Assembly: GCA_026391655.1 (NCBI GenBank)
Contig: JAPLDR010000062.1
Location: 20,284 to 84,283, forward strand
DNA length: 64,000 bases
Direction: 5' to 3'
From: Bacteroidia bacterium
GTDB taxonomy: Bacteria > Bacteroidota > Bacteroidia > Bacteroidales > Prolixibacteraceae
Shown here: piece by piece, positions 61,651-64,000 of the stretch
Position numbering within the stretch: the stretch's first letter is position 1
Layout of the letters: each line of letters begins with the position of its first letter
Made by a program: the position numbers and the translations under genes
Notes under the pieces: generated by a model
The model's database searches: none
Told to the model about the DNA's origin: nothing
The model's input: the letters and a program-made list of their open reading frames with translations, nothing else

Positions 61651-63426
61651 ATGATAAATATTACCATCAATAATAAAGTCATTCAGGTTGAAGAAGGAAC
61701 TACAATATTTGAAGCAGCAAAACAGCATGGTGTTTTAATTCCTCACTTTTGCTACATGGAGAATGTCCACCAGATTGGTTCATGCCGGATCTGTGTTGTT
61801 GAAGTGGAAGGTGGGAAAACCCTGATGGCATCATGTGTCACAGAGGTAAAAGAGGGGATGATCGTTCATACAAATTCAGAACGGGTTCGCGATGTCCGGA
61901 AAGTGATTTACGAGCTAATGCTCTCGGATCATCCGAAGGAATGCCTTAGTTGCTGGCGAAATCAAAACTGTGAATTACAAGATCTTGGAAATTTAATTCA
62001 AATCAGCGAATTCAGATACGAAGGCGCTAAATCAAAGGATATTATTGACACTTCAAGTCCATCCATCGTCCGCGACAGTTCAAAATGTATTCTATGTCGC
62101 CGTTGTGTGACGGTATGTAATGATATACAAGGTGTTGGTCTGATGAATCCACATCATCGTGGTTTTTCTACCTTCATAGGACCATCGGAGGACGAACTAC
62201 TTGGTGAATCGGTTTGTACCAATTGCGTACAGTGTGTATTGGTCTGCCCTGTTGGAGCCCTGAAAGAAAAAGATTCTACAGCAATAGTCTGGGAGGCATT
62301 ATACGATAAGACAAAAACGATAGTCGTCCAAACCGCTCCTGCTGTGCGGGCAGCGCTTGGAGAAGTATTTGGTTATGAGCCTGGTATGTTAGTGACGGGA
62401 AAAATGGCTTCTGCGTTACACGAACTGGGTTTCAATTACGTTTTTGATACCAATTTCGCAGCCGATCTCACAATTATGGAAGAGGGTTCTGAATTTCTCG
62501 GAAGGGTAAAAAATGCCATCACTGCACCTGGGAAAAATGACGTTTTGCCGATGATAACAAGTTGCAGTCCAGGCTGGATAAAGTTTATTGAACACCGGTA
62601 CCCCGATCAGTTATCGAATCTTTCCAGTTGTAAATCACCACATATGATGCTTGGCGCTTTGACAAAAACCTATTTTGCCGAAAAGATGAATATTGATCCC
62701 GCAAATATTTATGTGGTTTCGGTAATGCCTTGCACAGCAAAAAAATTCGAGATCACGCGTCCCGAAATGTTTAATAACGGATTAGCCGATGTTGATGCAG
62801 TAATAACAACACGTGAGCTGGGACGGATGATTAAAGATGCAGGAATTGATTTCCGAAACTTGCCCGATGGCGAATTTGATAGTCCGTTAGGCCTTTCGTC
62901 GGGAGCTGCCGATATCTTCGGAACTACAGGAGGCGTGATGGAGGCTGCATTGCGCACAGTATATGAGTTGGTTACAGGACGTGAACTTCCTGCAAACAAT
63001 CTTCACATTACTCCTCTTGAAGGATTAGACAGAATTAAAACCGCTGAGTTGAAAATCGAAAATCCTTTACCTGAATTTAGCTTTTTGGCCGAAGTAACAG
63101 TCAAAGTCGCTGTTACGAGCGGATTATTAGGAGCCGCAGAGTTGCTTAATGAAATTAAAAAAGGTACAAGCCCCTACCATTTTATTGAAATAATGGGCTG
63201 TCCCGGTGGATGTATCAGCGGCGGTGGACAACCACGACCGGTCAATGATGCTATAAGGACGAAACGACTTGAAGCCATTTACAGGGAAGATGAAGGGAAA
63301 CTATTGCGTAAATCGCATGAAAATCAGGATATCATGATGTTATATCATGATTTCCTTGGTGTTCCTCTCGGCCATAAATCTCATGAATTGCTTCATACCG
63401 TTTATACCCGGAGAAGTAAAAATTGA
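61651..63426 (+). CDS. hydA: [FeFe] hydrogenase catalytic subunit (HydA-type)
   Basis: This 591-aa enzyme interconverts H2 and protons at an H-cluster. Its N-terminal electron chain has a [2Fe-2S] domain (Cys34, 45, 48, 62), a His-ligated cluster (His94, Cys98, 101, 107; HPKECLSCWRNQNCELQ) and two [4Fe-4S] sites (Cys146/149/152/156 and 189/192/195/199). The H domain has L1 MITSCSPGW (303-309 TSCSPGW), L2 MPCTAKK (Cys361) and L3 MGCPGGCISGGGQP (Cys517, Cys521). L1 has Ser306 where the prototype has the second Cys. The neighbours indicate a soluble, flavin-linked trimeric or larger complex. Maturases HydEFG are not in the window. Confidence 0.96.
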   Translation: MINITINNKVIQVEEGTTIFEAAKQHGVLIPHFCYMENVHQIGSCRICVVEVEGGKTLMASCVTEVKEGMIVHTNSERVRDVRKVIYELMLSDHPKECLSCWRNQNCELQDLGNLIQISEFRYEGAKSKDIIDTSSPSIVRDSSKCILCRRCVTVCNDIQGVGLMNPHHRGFSTFIGPSEDELLGESVCTNCVQCVLVCPVGALKEKDSTAIVWEALYDKTKTIVVQTAPAVRAALGEVFGYEPGMLVTGKMASALHELGFNYVFDTNFAADLTIMEEGSEFLGRVKNAITAPGKNDVLPMITSCSPGWIKFIEHRYPDQLSNLSSCKSPHMMLGALTKTYFAEKMNIDPANIYVVSVMPCTAKKFEITRPEMFNNGLADVDAVITTRELGRMIKDAGIDFRNLPDGEFDSPLGLSSGAADIFGTTGGVMEAALRTVYELVTGRELPANNLHITPLEGLDRIKTAELKIENPLPEFSFLAEVTVKVAVTSGLLGAAELLNEIKKGTSPYHFIEIMGCPGGCISGGGQPRPVNDAIRTKRLEAIYREDEGKLLRKSHENQDIMMLYHDFLGVPLGHKSHELLHTVYTRRSKN

Positions 63427-63484
63427 AGTAAAATGAATGTTTGAAATAAAAGTTTTAAGATCTTAATACTCAAATTATTTTCGA

Positions 63485-63976
63485 ATGAATCCAGTTACTG
63501 ACCTCATTAAAAGCCTTGCTGACCAACATGGCCGAAGCAGGCATAATCTGCTGCCGATTCTTCAGGGAGTCGTTGAACAGGAAAAATACCTTTCCGAATA
63601 TTCTATGATTGAGATTGCCCGCGAACTTGATCTGCCGGCATCTGAAGTTTACGGTACCGCAACCTTTTATTCTTTTCTCGAATACAAAAAAATGGGCAGG
63701 TATATCATTCGTATCTGCAAAACCATTACTTGTTCCATGAAAGGGAAAAATCAGGTTCTGCTCGCCATCCAGGACATGTTAAAAATCGGGGTCGGAGAAA
63801 CTACCCCCGACGGAACTTTCTCACTGCTTCAAACCAATTGTCTGGGATTTTGCCACAAGGCACCTGCAATGCTTGTGAACAATGAGGTTTTTACTGATCT
63901 GACTCCTGAAAAAGTGCGTGAAATATTGAGAATGTATATGAATAAGAAAAAGGAAGGAGGATCATATGACAACTAG
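63485..63976 (+). CDS. Second NuoE-like [2Fe-2S] subunit
   Basis: This 163-aa protein is a second thioredoxin-like ferredoxin subunit of the operon, with Cys78, Cys83 (RICKTITCSMKG) and Cys119, Cys123 (TNCLGFCHKAPAML). It has the usual NuoE N-terminal helices (LLPILQGVVEQEKYLSEYS, VYGTATFYSFLEY) but differs from the first NuoE (57969-58469) throughout. The stop codon overlaps the start of the next gene. It probably serves a second flavin subunit. Confidence 0.93.
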   Translation: MNPVTDLIKSLADQHGRSRHNLLPILQGVVEQEKYLSEYSMIEIARELDLPASEVYGTATFYSFLEYKKMGRYIIRICKTITCSMKGKNQVLLAIQDMLKIGVGETTPDGTFSLLQTNCLGFCHKAPAMLVNNEVFTDLTPEKVREILRMYMNKKKEGGSYDN

Positions 63977-64000
63977 TTACCAGCTAAAACGAGCCGATTT
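63966..64000 (+). CDS. Start of next operon gene (partial), possibly NuoF-like
   Basis: ATG 63966 lies 11 bp inside the end of the NuoE-like gene and is preceded by the purine-rich AAGGAGG at 63954-63960. Only MTTSYQLKRAD is visible before the window ends. Position after nuoE suggests a NuoF-like subunit, but this is not shown by the sequence. Confidence 0.5.
   Translation, partial: MTTSYQLKRAD

Overview
The window reads as a chromosomal segment of an anaerobic, carbohydrate-degrading member of the Bacteroidota, probably Bacteroidales/Marinilabiliales-like. The evidence is the mix of families (FecR anti-sigma with ECF sigma, STN and TonB-plug proteins, GH92/GH16/GH43/GH78 enzymes, DUF1080, DUF5522, START-like protein, PAS kinases with the LRQKAEEL-type N-terminus), the TAnnTTTG promoter boxes, mostly weak Shine-Dalgarno sequences and AT-rich intergenic DNA. 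The placement is inferred from gene content; no 16S gene is present.

Layout. 1-10.2 kb: housekeeping and mixed genes: dnaK (minus strand), a DUF5009/HGSNAT-like membrane protein, panB, an RluA pseudouridine synthase, an AT-rich alpha/beta hydrolase, a HAD phosphatase and a CDF metal exporter with a candidate operator. These are followed by a 0.5-kb degenerate array with a 21-bp period, a methyltransferase and a frameshifted metallo-beta-lactamase-fold gene. 10.6-28.1 kb: a 17.5-kb same-strand signalling island of seven genes: four large PAS/REC histidine kinases, a CheB-CheR-PAS fusion, a stand-alone PAS protein and a stand-alone CheR. No CheA, CheW or MCP is present, so a role outside classical chemotaxis is likely. 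28.1-32.4 kb: tcdA, a DedA/VTT protein, a truncated esterase-like ORF, a DUF1080 lipoprotein and a sialate-esterase-like lipoprotein. 32.7-41.7 kb: tRNA-Leu, then an ECF sigma / FecR (frameshifted) pair, an STN protein without a barrel, and two tandem 857-aa macroglobulin-TonB-plug proteins. 41.7-48.3 kb: cdd, a LysM glucosaminidase, fmt, a DUF5522 protein, ribBA, an LptF/G permease, an internally deleted START-like pseudogene and tRNA-Met. 48.3-57.7 kb: secreted glycosidases (GH92, GH16, GH43, GH78) with a thioredoxin-like protein and no SusC/SusD pair. 58-64 kb: an operon for a multimeric [FeFe] hydrogenase: a NuoE-like subunit, a NuoF-GltD fusion, the catalytic subunit, a second NuoE and the first codons of a further gene cut by the window edge.

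Most interesting. (1) The hydrogenase operon couples a NuoF flavin/NADH module in one 1028-aa chain to a GltD/NfnB-like FAD-NADPH module, suggesting exchange among H2, NAD(H), NADP(H) and possibly ferredoxin. (2) A 34-35-bp leader ending exactly at the start codon is shared by four unrelated genes and is partly linked to a palindrome. (3) A 21-bp-period array gives heptapeptide-like repeats. (4) An ECF/FecR locus sits beside barrel-less plug proteins. (5) Several genes are broken: two single-base frameshifts at homopolymers, one internal deletion and one truncation.
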